DNA from: Gentiana macrophylla
Taxonomy: Eukaryota; Streptophyta; Magnoliopsida; Gentianales; Gentianaceae
DNA: 64,000 nt
Direction of reading: 5' to 3'
NCBI GenBank assembly: GCA_026214975.1
Contig: JAOBSW010000980.1
Span: forward strand, 1-64,000
The notes under the pieces were generated by a model. That model did no database searches. It saw only the letters and a list, made by a program, of their open reading frames with translations, and was not told where the DNA came from. This document shows, one piece after another, positions 1 to 11,766 of this stretch. The position numbers were made by a program, and so were the translations under genes. Every line of letters starts with the position of its first letter. The first letter of the stretch is position 1.

Positions 1-1060
1 CGCTGAACACCACCGACAAACGCTCGGACACCAATGAGACAAATCAAACGAAAGAAAAACATCATTAGGATAAGCCTGATTTCACCAAATGTTGTCTCGC
101 TATTTGAGATCTTGATATGGTAAGATAGTAAAATGGATTGCGCCCACCACGCCACGGACGCCCATTACCGCATCGGGCAAGAACAACTATGGCTAACCAT
201 CTACCCGTGACCGGCAAGAACTACAAGGACCGATTTAGTACCGATCTAGTCTAATTTCAATATACAAAATACACACACTAGAAACTCAAATTAAGGTCTT
301 TGAACACAAAAGGCCGCCATAGAGGTCACCCTGAGAATTCCACATACAGGTCCCGCCACCATCGCCGGTGCTACTAACACCAACGAAATCCTAAAAAAAG
401 CTCCTAGAGTGATTGATAAACCCACATGAAAGCCAAATAAGATTCCGCAAGCACTAAAGGCTTCAACCAATGAGCCAAAACCCATCCTACCACCACCGTA
501 GAACACCCTGGCAAAGCAAAATGTATGAGGAGAAAATAAAAAAGGGCGGCGACCGCCAAATAAACAAAGAAAAACTAGAGAACAAAGCCAACCTCCATGG
601 CCGACCACCAAAATGACCCCAAACCAAAAGACATAAAATGTAAAAGAAACTAAATAGATCACGAGAAAGGCGGAGATCATCACCGATTGAACCTGCCGAT
701 GCCAAGGTACAAGCAGATTTAATGAACAAAATTTCGGAGAAGCTCCACAAACTGGAAGGCCCAAAGTACATCTAGATGCTAAAAGAAAAGAAAACCAGAA
801 AAATAGAAGGAAAGGGGTCGCCGGCAGCCTGAAGCCGCCGCCCCGACGACAAGAGATGGTGGAGGACGTATGAATAAACGAGGGCTTTCCACGTAAAAAT
901 TAGTTAGAGAAAAAGAGAGAGCAACGACTGCAAAAACTCCTTTTTGGTGTTGTAAAGTGTAAAGTGCTCCAATGGTACACCATTTCTCTCTACTATTTGG
1001 TGTTTCACCATCCTTATCCAAAAATTTGATGCCGGGTCGACCCGACAACTGCCGTTTCAA
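1..1060 (-). mobile_element. Non-LTR-like repeat A, copy 1 (window edge cuts its 3' end)
   Basis: This block is about 1.1 kb and matches 2372-3516 over most of its length and 31331-32150 over part. Read on the minus strand it begins near 1060 with a conserved segment around the phrase CGGGTCGACCCG, passes a short GA/CT-rich tract near 905-925, and runs toward the window start. Copy 2 shows that the missing end carries a poly(A)-like tail, so the family looks like a LINE- or SINE-type retroposon. No reverse transcriptase motif is visible. The minus-strand open frames in it are low-complexity, are not conserved between copies, and are probably not genes. The class assignment is an inference from the tail. 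Confidence 0.5.
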
Positions 1061-1082
1061 TTTTAAGTGTTCGATAAAATTG

Positions 1083-1262
1083 AATCAACTCGTAAACTCA
1101 ATTATTTATTTAGAATTCATTCAACTATACTCGTGACATACTATATTATATTGATTTTTTAATGGTGTATTTTATTTTGTAGTGACAAAATATTTTTGTC
1201 ACATTAATTATTAAGAATTTTGTCATAGGGATGGTTTGTCACTAAAGCCTCGTCCAAAATTT
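1083..1262. mobile_element. CACTA-like subterminal sequence, left part
   Basis: This stretch contains TAGTGACAAAA, TTTTGTCAC and GTTTGTCACTAAAG. The same short words recur at 1858-2014, 14746-14965, 26493-26570 and 30260-30589. Repeated TGTGACAAA-type words near the ends are typical of plant CACTA (En/Spm-like) elements. It looks like one side of a small CACTA derivative that was split by the GAGCTCG-rich block to its right. There is no coding content. No clean CACTA terminus is visible on this left side. Confidence 0.4.
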
Positions 1263-1840
1263 TATCTCCCGGTAGAGCTGTTAAACGAACAGAGCCGCTA
1301 GTGAACAAACTCGTGTTCGGCTCGTCAGTGTTCGTGATTGTTTGTTCGTTTAACGAGCCGAGCTCAAACATTATTGTAGGCTCGTTTGCTTAACGAGCCG
1401 AGCTCGAGCTTGGTTCGTGAACGTTCGATTATGTTCGCGAACATATTTATTATGTTCGCGAACATGCTTATTAAGTTCGCGAACATGCTTATATAATGTT
1501 TAGTAACATGCTTATATAATGTTCGCATAACATGCTTATATACTTATAATATATGTAATTTTAATGTCTAACATGTTATTTTTACATTAGCGCTTTGTGT
1601 TTTATATCTTAACGAACCGAGCTCAAGCCGAAGTCGAGCCAAAAGACAAAAAATATGTTCTAACAAGCCGAGCTCAAACGAGCTCGAACATTTTATCTTT
1701 TAAACGAGCCGAGCTCGAACATAATTTTTGTTCGCTTAACAAACGAACGAGCTCAAACGAGCTCATGAGCTTAACGAACTCGAAGTTCGAACCACCAATA
1801 CTCACTCAGCTCGGCCTCGGCTCGTTAATGTACTCTATCT
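1263..1840. repeat. GAGCTCG/TTCGCGAA palindrome-rich repeat
   Basis: This block of about 580 bp is built from degenerate near-repeats of AACGAGCCGAGCTCGA and GTTCGCGAACATG, with the 29-30 bp unit GCTTATATAATGTTCG recurring around 1465-1530. The words GAGCTC and TTCGCGAA are self-complementary, so both strands read alike. It begins with GGTAGAGCTGTTAAACGAAC and ends with CTCGGCCTCGGCTCGTTAATG. It lies inside the CACTA-like sequence. I see no gene. It resembles the GAGCTCG-rich interspersed repeats widespread in plant genomes, but I cannot name the family. Confidence 0.55.
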
Positions 1841-1857
1841 CCTGGTATGGAATTTGA

Positions 1858-2014
1858 AATCAAACTTTTGTAACAAACCATCACACCTTTGTGATGATAT
1901 CATTTTTTGTCACTAATGAATTCAATTTTTTGTGACAAACGAAGGTGTTGTCACAAGAAGTTACCCACTTGTGACTATCTACAATTTGTCACAAAAATCT
2001 TTTTTTTAGTGGTA
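1858..2014. mobile_element. CACTA-like subterminal sequence, right part
   Basis: Read on the minus strand from its right edge this begins CACTACCACTAAAAAAAAG followed by ATTTTTGTGACAAAT, and carries three further TGTGACAAA or GTGACAAAAAAT words. That is the layout of a CACTA terminus. With 1083-1262 it may be a single non-autonomous CACTA relic interrupted by the palindromic block. The terminus is mutated, and a 3-bp target duplication cannot be picked out with confidence. Confidence 0.45.
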
Positions 2015-2371
2015 GTGTTGATATGGTTGGTAATGGTAGTGGTGGTAATCGTGGGCGGATGGTAGCGGGTTTAGTTATGATGGGGTGGGAGTTAGTTGTC
2101 ACAATTGTGGGGATGTGCGGAGGTGGAGCCGTTGAAGGTGACAATGGTTTATTTCGCGGAGTAGGGAGGTGGGTAGTGGTGGGGTGGACGGTGGTTGCTT
2201 TTTTATTACTAAGTTATGTTTTAAATTTCATTCCATCTAATCATTCCATCCATTCCAACCAATTTCTGATGAATGAAAATGACCGGAATTCATTCCAATG
2301 GATTGAAAGTTAATTCATTAACGGTGACAGGTCGTGGCACCATCCCACCATTTTAGTGCAATGGTGTGCTC
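2015..2371. other. Intergenic stretch without a recognisable gene
   Basis: The left half is G/GT-rich and open on the plus strand for about 96 codons, but the composition is strongly skewed and the frame shows no domain. The right half has CATTCCATCC and ATTCATTCCAATGG words of the kind found in small plant MITEs. I see no supported gene here. Confidence 0.4.
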
Positions 2372-3340
2372 CAATTTTTTTTCTCCGAAATGAAAGATTT
2401 ATATTAAAAACAACTATTACAAGGACTAAAACCGGACAAACACTGGAACACCAGCGGACAAACGCTGACACTAACCAGACAAATCAAACGTAAAGGAAAA
2501 CATCATGGGATAAGCCCAATTTCACCAAATACTATCTCGCTTATCGAGATCTTGATTTGGTAAGATAGTAAAATGGATAGCGCCCACCACATCACGGACG
2601 CCCATTACGCGATCGGGCAAAGAACTACAAAGGACCGACCATCTACAGACCGCGGCAACTACAAAGGACCGACGAGTACCGAACTAGTCCAATTACAATA
2701 TACAAAATACGTATTAACTAGAAACCGAAATTGAGGTCTTTGAACACAAAAGGCCGCCATAGAGGTCACCCCGAGAATTCCACGAACAGATCTCGCCACC
2801 ATCGCGGTGCTACTACCACTAACGAAATCCTGAAAAACAACCCCTAGAGTGATTGAATAACCAATATGCAAGTCAAAGAAGATTCCGCAAGCACTAAAGG
2901 CTTCAACCAGCGATCAAAAACCCCATCCTACCACCACCGCAAAACACCCTAAGAAGCAGCCAGAAGGAGGAGAGAACAAAAAACGACGGCGACGGCCAAA
3001 TAAACAAAAGAAAACAAGAGAACAGACCAACCTCCATGGCCGACCACCAAAATGACCCCAAACCAAAAGACATAAACAAAAGAAACTAAATGATCACGAT
3101 AAAGGCGGAGACCATCGCCGTTGAACCTGCCCATGCCAAGGCACAAGCAGATTTAAGGAACAAAATTTCGGAGAAGAAAGCTCCAAAAACTAGAAGGCCC
3201 AAAGTAGATCTAGAAGCTAAAAGAAAAGAAAACCAAAAATATAGATGGAAAGGGGTCGCCGGCAGCCTGAAGCCGCCGGCCCCTGGCTGAGAGATTGTGG
3301 CAGGCGTATGAAAAAATGAGGAGTTTTCCATAGAAAATTC

Positions 3341-3380
<40 letters not shown>

Positions 3381-3516
3381 AACGACCGCGCAAAATCTTT
3401 TTGGTGTTGTAAAGTGTAAACTGCTCCAATGGTACACCATTTCTCTCCTTTTGGTGTTGCACCATCCTTATCCATTAAATTTGATGTCGGGTTGACCCGA
3501 TAACCGCTGCTTCAAT
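2372..3516 (-). mobile_element. Non-LTR-like repeat A, copy 2, with poly(A)-like tail
   Basis: This is the most complete copy of repeat A. On the minus strand it starts near 3516 with TTGAAGCAGCGGTTATCGGG, contains a pure (GA)n/(CT)n microsatellite at 3344-3379, and ends near 2372-2400 with AATATAAATCTTTC, CATTTCGGAG and then a run of A. A terminal A run without a long terminal repeat points to retroposition (LINE or SINE type). Short open frames inside encode only hydrophobic or Ser-Leu repeats, with no RT or endonuclease motifs. The right flank (3517-4040) is shared with copy 3, so those two copies moved or duplicated together with their surroundings. Confidence 0.55.
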
Positions 3517-4040
3517 TTTTTTTTTTAAACCTCAATGTTTTTTTTTTTACTTTTTTGTTTATACTTATTTTTCTTATTTTTATTTAAGTTCAATTCATTT
3601 ACCTTTTCCCTGTGTTTGTTGTGGTTTGATTTAATCATCAAGTAATTATGTTTGAAAATAATTAAATATTATATTGTATGTTGTAAAATGAGTTTGATTA
3701 AATTACATTACCTAATTTTGTATATGTTGATACGATCAATTCATTTGTATTATTCAACCTTCAATGAGTGTATTATTAAACATTGATTTGTAGTTGATGA
3801 AAGAAATGTTTTGTTTTTTCCTTAGCATAATATAGAATATTTCTAGAATATTCTTTTGGTGTAAATTTTAACGTAAGACGGTTAGAAATGTTTGGTGTTA
3901 TTTCAACACCATTTTGATAAAATATAATAAAAAAATGGTGTTACTTGGAGTGAACTCCAATACATCAAACAAATTTTAAAGGGAAGCAGGCCTAACTTTC
4001 TAAACTATTGATAAGAATACATCAACTTTAAGAAAGCTCC
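3517..4040. repeat. AT-rich flank shared with 32151-32589
   Basis: This AT-rich sequence is almost identical to 32151-32589, including TTGTGGTTTGATTTAATC and the inverted words GGTGTTATTTCAACACC and AAATGGTGTTACTTG. No coding sequence is apparent. Because it sits between repeat A and repeat B in both places, it shows that the A, flank and B block was copied as one segment. Confidence 0.6.
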
Positions 4041-4880
4041 AACGAATCCTGCGAAGCCAGAGTTGACCATGTCTGAGAAAGACTATCACATCTCTTAAAT
4101 TATCTCACGGAGGCATCTCAATGACAGATCGCTCGACACCTGTCCAACTCGTGAAAAGAAAAAAAACGTCAGTCTGAAATAACAGTAAAATGATACAAAC
4201 AAAATGTGACGGCAAAGAACTTGAATTAGAGTTATCTCCAAAGTAGAAGCATGGTATTATATCCGGTGTACGAAATCACTAAACGAGTGACGGACGCAAG
4301 ATCTCGAGTAAATAAGAGCGGGCAGTAAAAATTTTAAAAAGATAAATAAAAAAATTAAAGGGGGAGGAGGGCAAACAAGATGAATACTGAATATATTAGA
4401 AGTTCTTTTCGAATTGAGGAGGGTCAGTTGCCCTCCTTAGCTGTATGTAGATCCGCCTGACTAAAACACAACCATCGATAGATAACTACCACTGTGAAAC
4501 AAGGTAACTAGCATTCTCTGAGAACTTTTCTATAAGCTCCCATCCACCTGTTCATAATCTGAAAGGTGATCGATAACAATAAAGACGTGAGCACGACAGA
4601 TCAATAAAAAAAGAATCAAAAGGGGGCTATGGAAATATTGTCATTGTTGTCTTTTGCATTCAATATTAATTACTCGAAAGTAAATTAAGTACAAAAATTA
4701 TATCAAGTTGCAGTGCAAAATGGAAATTAAGTGTGACTGTATGTAGTATGTAGAGGCGTGATTGCATGATCGAATACTCTACATGACAAAGACATTGTTA
4801 AAGCAACAACACCACCTTGAAGTAAACTACTTGAATTGAATTCAAATAAGAGGGAAGTACAAAATCTATACCTTTGGTTA
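4041..4880. repeat. Repeat B, copy 1
   Basis: This matches 12656-13478 and 32590-33497 closely, plus a fragment at 34819-34945. It starts with a piece (AAGCTCCAACGAATCCTGCG) that in copy 3 is part of a 76-codon open frame. Here that frame is shortened by a deletion near 4084. The remainder has no coding signal. It ends with CTATACCTTTGGTTA, which in copies 2 and 3 continues directly into the Pack-MULE terminus, whereas here the truncated copia-1 LTR follows. The origin is unknown. It could be the 3' part of a captured gene or a larger element. Confidence 0.6.
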
Positions 4881-4883
4881 CAA

Positions 4884-5318
4884 CAAGGGTGGAGTCTCAT
4901 CGAGGCTTCACAAATAGGTAACTATCGCCAGGTGATAGTCCTGAGTACCGAAATACAACAGGTCCCACATCCGTTAATTTGCATATGTGACAAACTATAC
5001 AAAGGTCATTAAAGGAGGACACGTGTAAGGGTATTTATGGCGATCAGACAAATATTCTCTGGCGGCTGTGGTTTGTGGATCTCGTGCCTATAAATACAGC
5101 TTGTTGTTGCATTGTCTCGTGTGTGTGAAATCAGAACTCAAATGCATAATAATAAATATCTCTTTCTCGCCCGTGGGTTTTTTTATCTCTCTCACTTTGA
5201 GAGGGTTTTCCACGTTAAACTGTGTTCTTCTTGTTTTTCGTTATCTCCTTTGATTATTTACGCTTGATTGCATCTGCTTTATTTCTTGCATCCAAGTTAT
5301 CTCCATCGCTTTATAACA
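4884..5318 (+). repeat. Copia-1 5' LTR, truncated at its left end
   Basis: This aligns with 11333-11766, the last 434 bp of the 3' LTR. About 100 bp at the start of the LTR is missing. It carries a plant LTR promoter layout with GCCTATAAATACAGC near 5085-5100 and ends in TTTATAACA. It is followed two bases later by a primer binding site. The left edge joins repeat B at its CCTTTGGTTA end, so the deletion removed the original insertion junction. Confidence 0.85.
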
Positions 5319-5320
5319 AG

Positions 5321-5333
5321 TGGTATCGAGTAA
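5321..5333 (+). other. Copia-1 primer binding site (initiator tRNA-Met type)
   Basis: TGGTATCGAGTAA lies two bases after the LTR end. The usual plant copia site is TGGTATCAGAGC, complementary to the 3' end of initiator tRNA-Met. The first seven bases match and the rest is shifted by a lost base. Confidence 0.75.
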
Positions 5334-5431
5334 TGTTCTGAGAAAACAATCAGCACGATCACTTCATCTTCACCAAGACCTTCGATGAGGTGCTAGGATC
5401 TCGTGATAAATTGTGATCTTTAGCAAGAAAA

Positions 5432-7880
5432 GATGTCGCAGAGAAACGTGGAAAATCGATAAATTTACAGGAAGGAAATGAATTTTGGTCTGTGGGCAAA
5501 TCAAGATGTGTGCAATCGTTGAAACATTAGGGTTTGTGGAGTCCTCTATCTGACAAACCAAATACAGATGCAGCAGATTATGCCAGTCTGGAAGAGAAAG
5601 CACATTCAACCATCATGTTGTGCTTATCTGATGATGTTATCACTGAGGTTGCTGAGGAAGACACCGCAACCAAGTTGTGGAAGAAGCTTGAAAGCCTGTG
5701 TATGACCAAGTCACTGACCAACAAGCTATTGTTGAAACAGAGGTTGTTCAGTTTGAAGATGCATGTAGGAGTCCACCGAGGAACATCCGGGACTCAATTT
5801 GAACACAATATTACTTGATTTAAGGAATATTGATGTTAAAATTGAGGATGAAGATGCAGCTCTAATCCTCGTTGGTGTCATTACCGCATCATATGAAACC
5901 TTTGGTCCCTTGGAAAGGCTAACACAAGTTTAGAGGGGGGGTGAATAAACTTGTCATCAATTTTTTTCCCAAACCTGAGAAGCCTCAGAACCGAAGTTTT
6001 CACAAACTCAAATCGATACTCATTTCGCTTTTGTTCCCGTCCCAAACTTGTGTGGAGTTCACTAACTCAATCGAGTATAAGTCAATGCTGACTTATATTT
6101 AGTCTTGTTAACTGGCAGTGGATAAAGCTAGCCTTTAGTGCAATAGATGTGTCAATAAGAATTTAGACCTTCTATGTATCAGTTTTATGCTGACTCAGTA
6201 TCTGGTGTTTGCCGAGTGATAATGCAACAAATAAAACAAACATAAGTGCATAAAGTAAATCAACACAAGATTTGTTTATGGAAGTTCCGGATGGTGTAAT
6301 CCCGTACGTCTCCCCTTCTACTGTGGTATAGGAGGTAACACTAGAATCTTGAGATAACCGTTACAATATCCTAGCACTATGATAGTCCTTCACGACACCC
6401 TAGTTTCACCGCTCACACAAAATAAAGAAAGGTGAGATTGCTCCTTTATTCTCGCATTAATCGATCCTTCGGAGGTGGAATGACTCCTTCACCAGCTCAC
6501 CACTATCACAAACACAGTCCGCAGACTGCACCAACAGCTATGGCAACCAAGTTGCAACCGTATGAAGAAAGGTGGAATTGCTCTCTTCAAACTATGCACA
6601 ACCAACCCTTTTACACAAAGGTTAGGTGTAGAATTAATCAAGAGATTAATTCAGTGAGCTGTCTGACTCTTCTGGATCTGGCTTTGTAGCTCCAAGATGC
6701 CTTCTTTCCCTTTTAATGGGTTACTGGATCTTTCTTTGAAATCTTCAAGGCAATTCTATTGGCTTCCCCTTTTCTAGATATATATGATCTGATTTTCTGG
6801 ATCTTTAGATATGTTCTTGTAAAGCTCTTTTTCTGATCCTTCTATCTCTTTCTTCAAGTGATTCTCTTGTGTATTTATAGGGTGATGTAACGGTCACTAG
6901 CTCTTGTAGCCGTTACATTTGTCGCTTAGCCAACGCCATATGTACGATCTTTGTCGTATTGTCGCTTAAATTCAAACAAGGCTTTAACTCGCTTTTCTAC
7001 TCTTCTTCAAAATCGAGTACCTTGTATACTTGACATCTAACTTTAATTGACTAAGTCGAGTACACCATTCGCTTTTTCTTATCCTCGTCAATCGATAATC
7101 TTTGTCCTTTAGATTATTGGGTTTTACATGATCTATAGTCGGCCAGTGTCACCACGCACTTGCTCGAATCTCGACTTATAGTCACGACTTAATCGGCTTC
7201 TAACCGAGTTTGAACCCTCGCTTCTTCAATCTTCAATAATCGAGTCTGACCTCGGCTTCTTCGATCTTCATAGATAAGCCAATCGAAGTCTCGTGTCCTC
7301 AAATGAACTTATCTTCTTCAGTTATTGCATAACTGAGTTTGAACCCTCAGTTCTTCAAGTGCATACTCAGTTTTCTTGTTGTGATTCAGCTGTTCGCCTA
7401 GTTCCTATTCTATTACAATGCTTGTCTGAAACAACCTATACAAGGTTCAGACTCTAGATAGAACTTATACATTTTATCTCTAGACCATTTCTTGCTTCTT
7501 CTTTCATTATGCACTATAACAGTTAGTTATGACTTCATCATCATGGTTTGTAAGTGATTTGTCTAATAACGTGATGAATCATCACCAAAACACAAATAAT
7601 ATTTCCAACAAAAACTTTGTGCAGTCTTTCATAGTTGGGAAGAATACAGTAGCTTTGGAGGAAGTGAGGTCTGCCTTACATGCCAGGGAGCTGAGACACA
7701 AGGTCTTTGGGATGATAGACAAATAAAGGCTGGCTAGTAGTTAGCAAAGAATAGTGGAAAAGGATATGGACAGAAGAAGAAAAGAAGTCCGGATCCAAAG
7801 GTCCTAAGTCTATGATGTCTCAGAATATCAGAAGAGTGTGGACATTGGAAGTCCAATTGTCCAAGGAAGAAGAAAAAGTA
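5432..7880 (+). pseudogene. Copia-1 gag, interrupted by a solo LTR and frame-broken
   Basis: The gag reading starts at ATG 5432. It contains the stretch EEKAHSTIMLCLSDDV at about 5595-5645 and TATKLWKKLESLCMTK soon after, both of which recur in copia-2 at 17270-17390. The reading is cut at about 5900 and resumes at 7611 with NFVQSFIVGKNTVALEE. The CCHC zinc knuckle near 7830-7880 is recognisable as GHWKSNCPRKKK only after changing frame. Gag would package element RNA in cytoplasmic particles. With several stops and frameshifts this copy cannot make it. Confidence 0.85.
5903..7610 (-). mobile_element. Solo-LTR-like insertion inside copia-1 gag
   Basis: This 1.7 kb interrupts the gag codons that are continuous in copia-2. 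On the minus strand it begins TGTTGGAAATATT and ends CCAAGGGACCA, giving TG...CA ends, and has CCTATAAATACAC near 6870-6885 as a possible TATA box. It has no internal coding region, PBS or polypurine tract, so it fits a solo LTR left after recombination. The flanks GAAAC at the left and AAAAC at the right resemble a 5-bp target duplication with one change. A large non-autonomous element is the alternative. Confidence 0.55.
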
Positions 7881-7929
7881 GGAAGGCATTCGCGCAAGAG
7901 CCTTGGCTACCGAGCAATCTGATGAGGAT

Positions 7930-10900
7930 CCGGTTCTAGTTGGGTGAGGATTCTACACACCACAATGATGTGTGGATACTTGATTCTCGAGCATCCTACC
8001 ATATTTGTCCAAATAGGAGTGGTTTTCTAATTATGAGCAGATGGATGGTGGTCAAATCTATATGGCCAACAAAGAAGGTTTGCAAAGTTGTGGAATTGGC
8101 TCAAGAAAGTTAAGGACAGAGGATGGTAAATTTTGTACAATCGAAAGATGTAGACATGTTCCACAGATGACCAAGAATTTGGTATCTCTCACCATTGGAT
8201 GCCAAAGGGTTCAATTTCATGGTGAAGGTGGACAAACCAATGTCTTCAAAGATTCGGCTTGTAGTCCTCAAAGGCATCAAGAGGGGAACCTTGTATATAT
8301 TACAAGGATCATCAGATCTGCATCGCCGCCGATGTTGCATCCTCGCAGCTTCACCGCCTCAAGCAGACTCACTGTGGGCACATGAGACTTGGTCACACGG
8401 GTGAAAAGGGGTATGCGGATTCTTTCTTCAGTAGGTTTTCTTGGGGGATATAAGGTCAAGAATCTGGACTTTTGTGAACATTGTGTGTTTGGGAAATTGC
8501 ACAGAAGTAAGTTCTCAGCAGGGTTGCACAACACAAAGGCAACACTTGATTATATCCATTCAGATTGCTGGGGTCCATCAAAAGTTGAGTCATTGGGTGG
8601 TCACAGATACTTTGTGTCATTCATAGATGACTATTCAAGGATGACTTGGGTGGTGATGATGAAGAACAAAAGTGATGCATTCAGTAACTTCAAGCAGTGG
8701 AAGGCCCTAGTAGAGAATCAGTTTGGCAAGAAAATCAAGAAGCTTCGTATAGATAATGGTCTGGAATTCTGCTGGACGGATTTTGATTCATTTTGTGCAG
8801 CTGAGGGTATTGCCGACATCATATCGTAAGGAATACACCTCAAAGAGAATGGTGTAGCTGAAAGGATGAATCAAACTCTACCGGAGAGGAAAGATGTATG
8901 CTTTCTCGTCGGGTTTATCATGGAGATTTTGGGCGAGAGGTCAGAAAAAATTTTGCTAGTTAATCAATAGGAGTCCTCACACAGGGATCAATCTCAAGAC
9001 ACCATTTGACATGTGGTCAGGGAAGCCTGCTGACTACTCAGTTCTAAGGGCTTTTGGGAGTACAGCTTACTATCATGTTAGTGAAGGGAAGTTGGAGCCT
9101 AGAGCCAAGAAGGGAGTGTTTGTAGGGTATGGTGATGGAGTGAAGGATATAGAATTTGGTCATCGCAGAGTCCGAGTAATCCTCACAGGACGTGGTGTTT
9201 GATGAAAATTCTATGCATAACTCATCGCATGAGGTTCATCGAATCAAACCAAAGGTTTAACTGGAAAGTGTTGAGAATCGTGGAGCTTCTGTGGAGTCTA
9301 TTGATATGCAACAATCGGTGGATCCAAATCAACACTATAATCGATCCGATAATGAACCGTGACCGATTCAAGCCAAATTTTACCGAGACCTCAAAGCAGG
9401 CGCCATACTGATATTAATCGCCAGAGTCTCACCGCCAAAGCAGCCTAGAAGATCTAATGTTGGTATACCTCCAAGCGAGATATGGGTATGATGATTTGGC
9501 CGATATGCACTCCAAGTTGCGTAAAGTAGAGGTTGTCGAACCTACTACTTACAGTGGAAGCAAAGTGATATGTATGTAGCATCTCGCTGGCATGCAATGG
9601 CTGGAGATGAAATGGAGTCATTGTTGAAGAATCGACTTGAGAATTGGTCAAACAAATTTACCGACAAGGGAGTTGTGACTTGTAAATGGATTTTCAAGAA
9701 AAAGGAAGGAATAACTAAGGCGTAAGGGTCAAGTATAAGGCACGCTTGGTTGCAAGAGGATTCACCAAAGTGGAAGAGGTTGACTTTGATGAAATATTTT
9801 CACCAAAGGGTCGACACACTTCAATCAGTGGTGCTACTAGCAATGGTGGCACAACATGATCCGAACTTGAGCAATTAAATGTGAAGACTACTTTTCTACA
9901 TGGTGAGGTGGATAAGAGATATACATGAAACAACTCGAGGGTTTTCAAGTTCCTGGCAAGGAAAATTATGTTTGCAAGTTGAAGAAATCATTGTATGGTT
10001 TGAAGCAACCTCCAAGGCAAAGTGGTATAAAAGGTTTGACAGCTTTATGCTTCAAATAGGTTACAAATGTAAGTCCTTATGATCAAGTTGTGTTTACTTC
10101 ATCAATAAATATGGATCATATATCTATCTTGTTCTCAGATGTGGATGACATGTTGATTGTCATTGCAAGGAATTATGATGTTCAAAATCAAGAACCTTCT
10201 TAGTGGTCGAATTTGAAATGAAGGACTTGGGTGCGCCAAGAAAATCTTGGGGATGGAGATTTGAAGAGATAGAAGTTTAAAAATAGTTTTTGCCTCAAAC
10301 AGGTTATGTGCGAAGGTATTGGCCAAGTTTGAGATGTCTCGCCAGAAACCAATAGATACTCCTATGGCATCAAATGTTCATTTGTCTGCTTATGCTTCAC
10401 AATACCAAGAGAATGAGTATATGTCAATAGTTCCTATGCTAGTGCGGTTGGCGCTTGATGTATGCCATGAGTTTGCACTAGCCTCGATCGCTCAGCAACA
10501 AGCTGTTGTCACCGGTTTATAGCTCAACCTGGAAAAGAACACCGAAAGTCGTTAAAAGGATATTCGTGTACCTGATAGGTACAAATGGTGATGTTGGTCT
10601 CATTTATGGAGGTGATATCGTCTGGTCACAAAGTTATCGTAATGCCGATTATGCAGTGATGTTGATGAAGAAAAATCAATGATCGGGTATGTGTTTACAT
10701 TGGGAAATGCAAGTGGTCACCGGAAAGCTACTCTTCAGGCTACAATAGCCTAATCAACTCATCAAGGTAATATATGGCTCTTATCAAGCAAATAAGGAGG
10801 GTATATGGTTGAAGGGCTAGTCGCTGATTTGGGGTTGCATCAGATCAGCCGAGATATATTATGACGCTTCTAAGTGCAATATGTTTAGCCAAGGATCAGT

Positions 10901-11030
10901 TCATCATGAAAGAACCAAGCATATTGATGTCGTATCATTTTCTCGAGGAATGAGAAGAGGGTTGTAGTGAAGAAGATCGTGGATCAAGGATAAGCCTCGC
11001 CGATATGTTCACTAAACCGCTTCAAATAGA
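7930..11030 (+). pseudogene. Copia-1 pol (protease, integrase, RT, RNase H), degenerate
   Basis: The domains are in copia order. The protease lies near 7970 (WILDS.AS, where the expected DSG is DSR). The integrase zinc region (HETWSHG and CEHCVFGKLH) and core (HSDCWGPSKVES, IDDYSRMTWVV, RIDNGLEF) lie at 8370-8830. The RT spans about 9660-10520, with CKWIFKKKEG near 9680 and VDDMLIV at 10140, and is followed by RNase H to about 11000. Many single-base frame changes and stops break every domain, so the copy is dead. The nearest relative in the window is copia-2/3, with the same gag and pol wording. Confidence 0.85.
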
Positions 11031-11232
11031 GTAAGTTTCACTTTGTCTCGACTTATCGAATATTCAAAGCTTATAACTGCTTTCGAAACTCTACTGGAGG
11101 CGATCGGTGGAGTGGATCTCGTGGAGATAGTCCGGCACAAGTACATCCGGCATTGACGAATGCATCCGGTACAAGTACATCCTGGTTATGCAACTGCTTG
11201 ACTACAGGAGAGTTGAAGTCAAGGTGGAGATT

Positions 11233-11766
11233 TGTCAAGAAAGTGACTTAAACTCTACATTTTGGTGGAACCAATCAAGACTCACCAGGTGACGGGCGCT
11301 GAGAAGTGTATTCAATTATGTGCATCAAGAGGGTGGAGTCTCATCGAGGCTTCGTCGCACAGGTATCGTCAAGCAGGTGATAGTCTCACGAGTAATCTGG
11401 AATACAACAGGTCTCACATCCGATAATTTCGTTATGTGATGCCTATACTGGTGTCATTAAAGGGAGGACACGTGTAAGGGTATTTATGGCGATCGCATAA
11501 ATATTCCTGGCGGCTAGGGTTTAGTGGATTTGTGCCTATAAATACAGCTTGTTGTTGCATTGTCTCGTGTGTGTGAAATCAGAACTCAAAGGCATAATAA
11601 TAAATATCTCTTTTCTGCCCGTGATTTTTTTATCTCTCTCATTTTGAGAGGGGTTTTCCACGTTAAATATGTGTTCTTCTTGTTTTCTGCTATCTCCTTT
11701 GACTATTTACGCTTGATTGCATCTGCTTTATTTCTTGCATCCGGTTATCTCCATCGCTTTATAACA
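11233..11766 (+). repeat. Copia-1 3' LTR, full length
   Basis: This 534-bp LTR begins TGTCAAGAAAGTG directly after the polypurine tract AAGGTGGAGATT and ends TTTATAACA. It carries GCCTATAAATACAGC near 11535-11550. The base after its end starts the Pack-MULE terminus (ACTAGTTTTTG), so copia-1 lies exactly on the B/Pack-MULE border seen intact at 13478 and 33497. Confidence 0.9.

Noticed and set aside
2023..2313. 96-codon Gly/Val-rich plus-strand frame
   Set aside because: The frame arises from a G/GT-rich stretch. There is no domain, no homologous copy and no gene context.
3086..3475. 129-codon minus-strand frame in repeat A
   Set aside because: It consists largely of Ser-Leu repeats from the GA microsatellite and hydrophobic filler, and is not conserved in the other copies.
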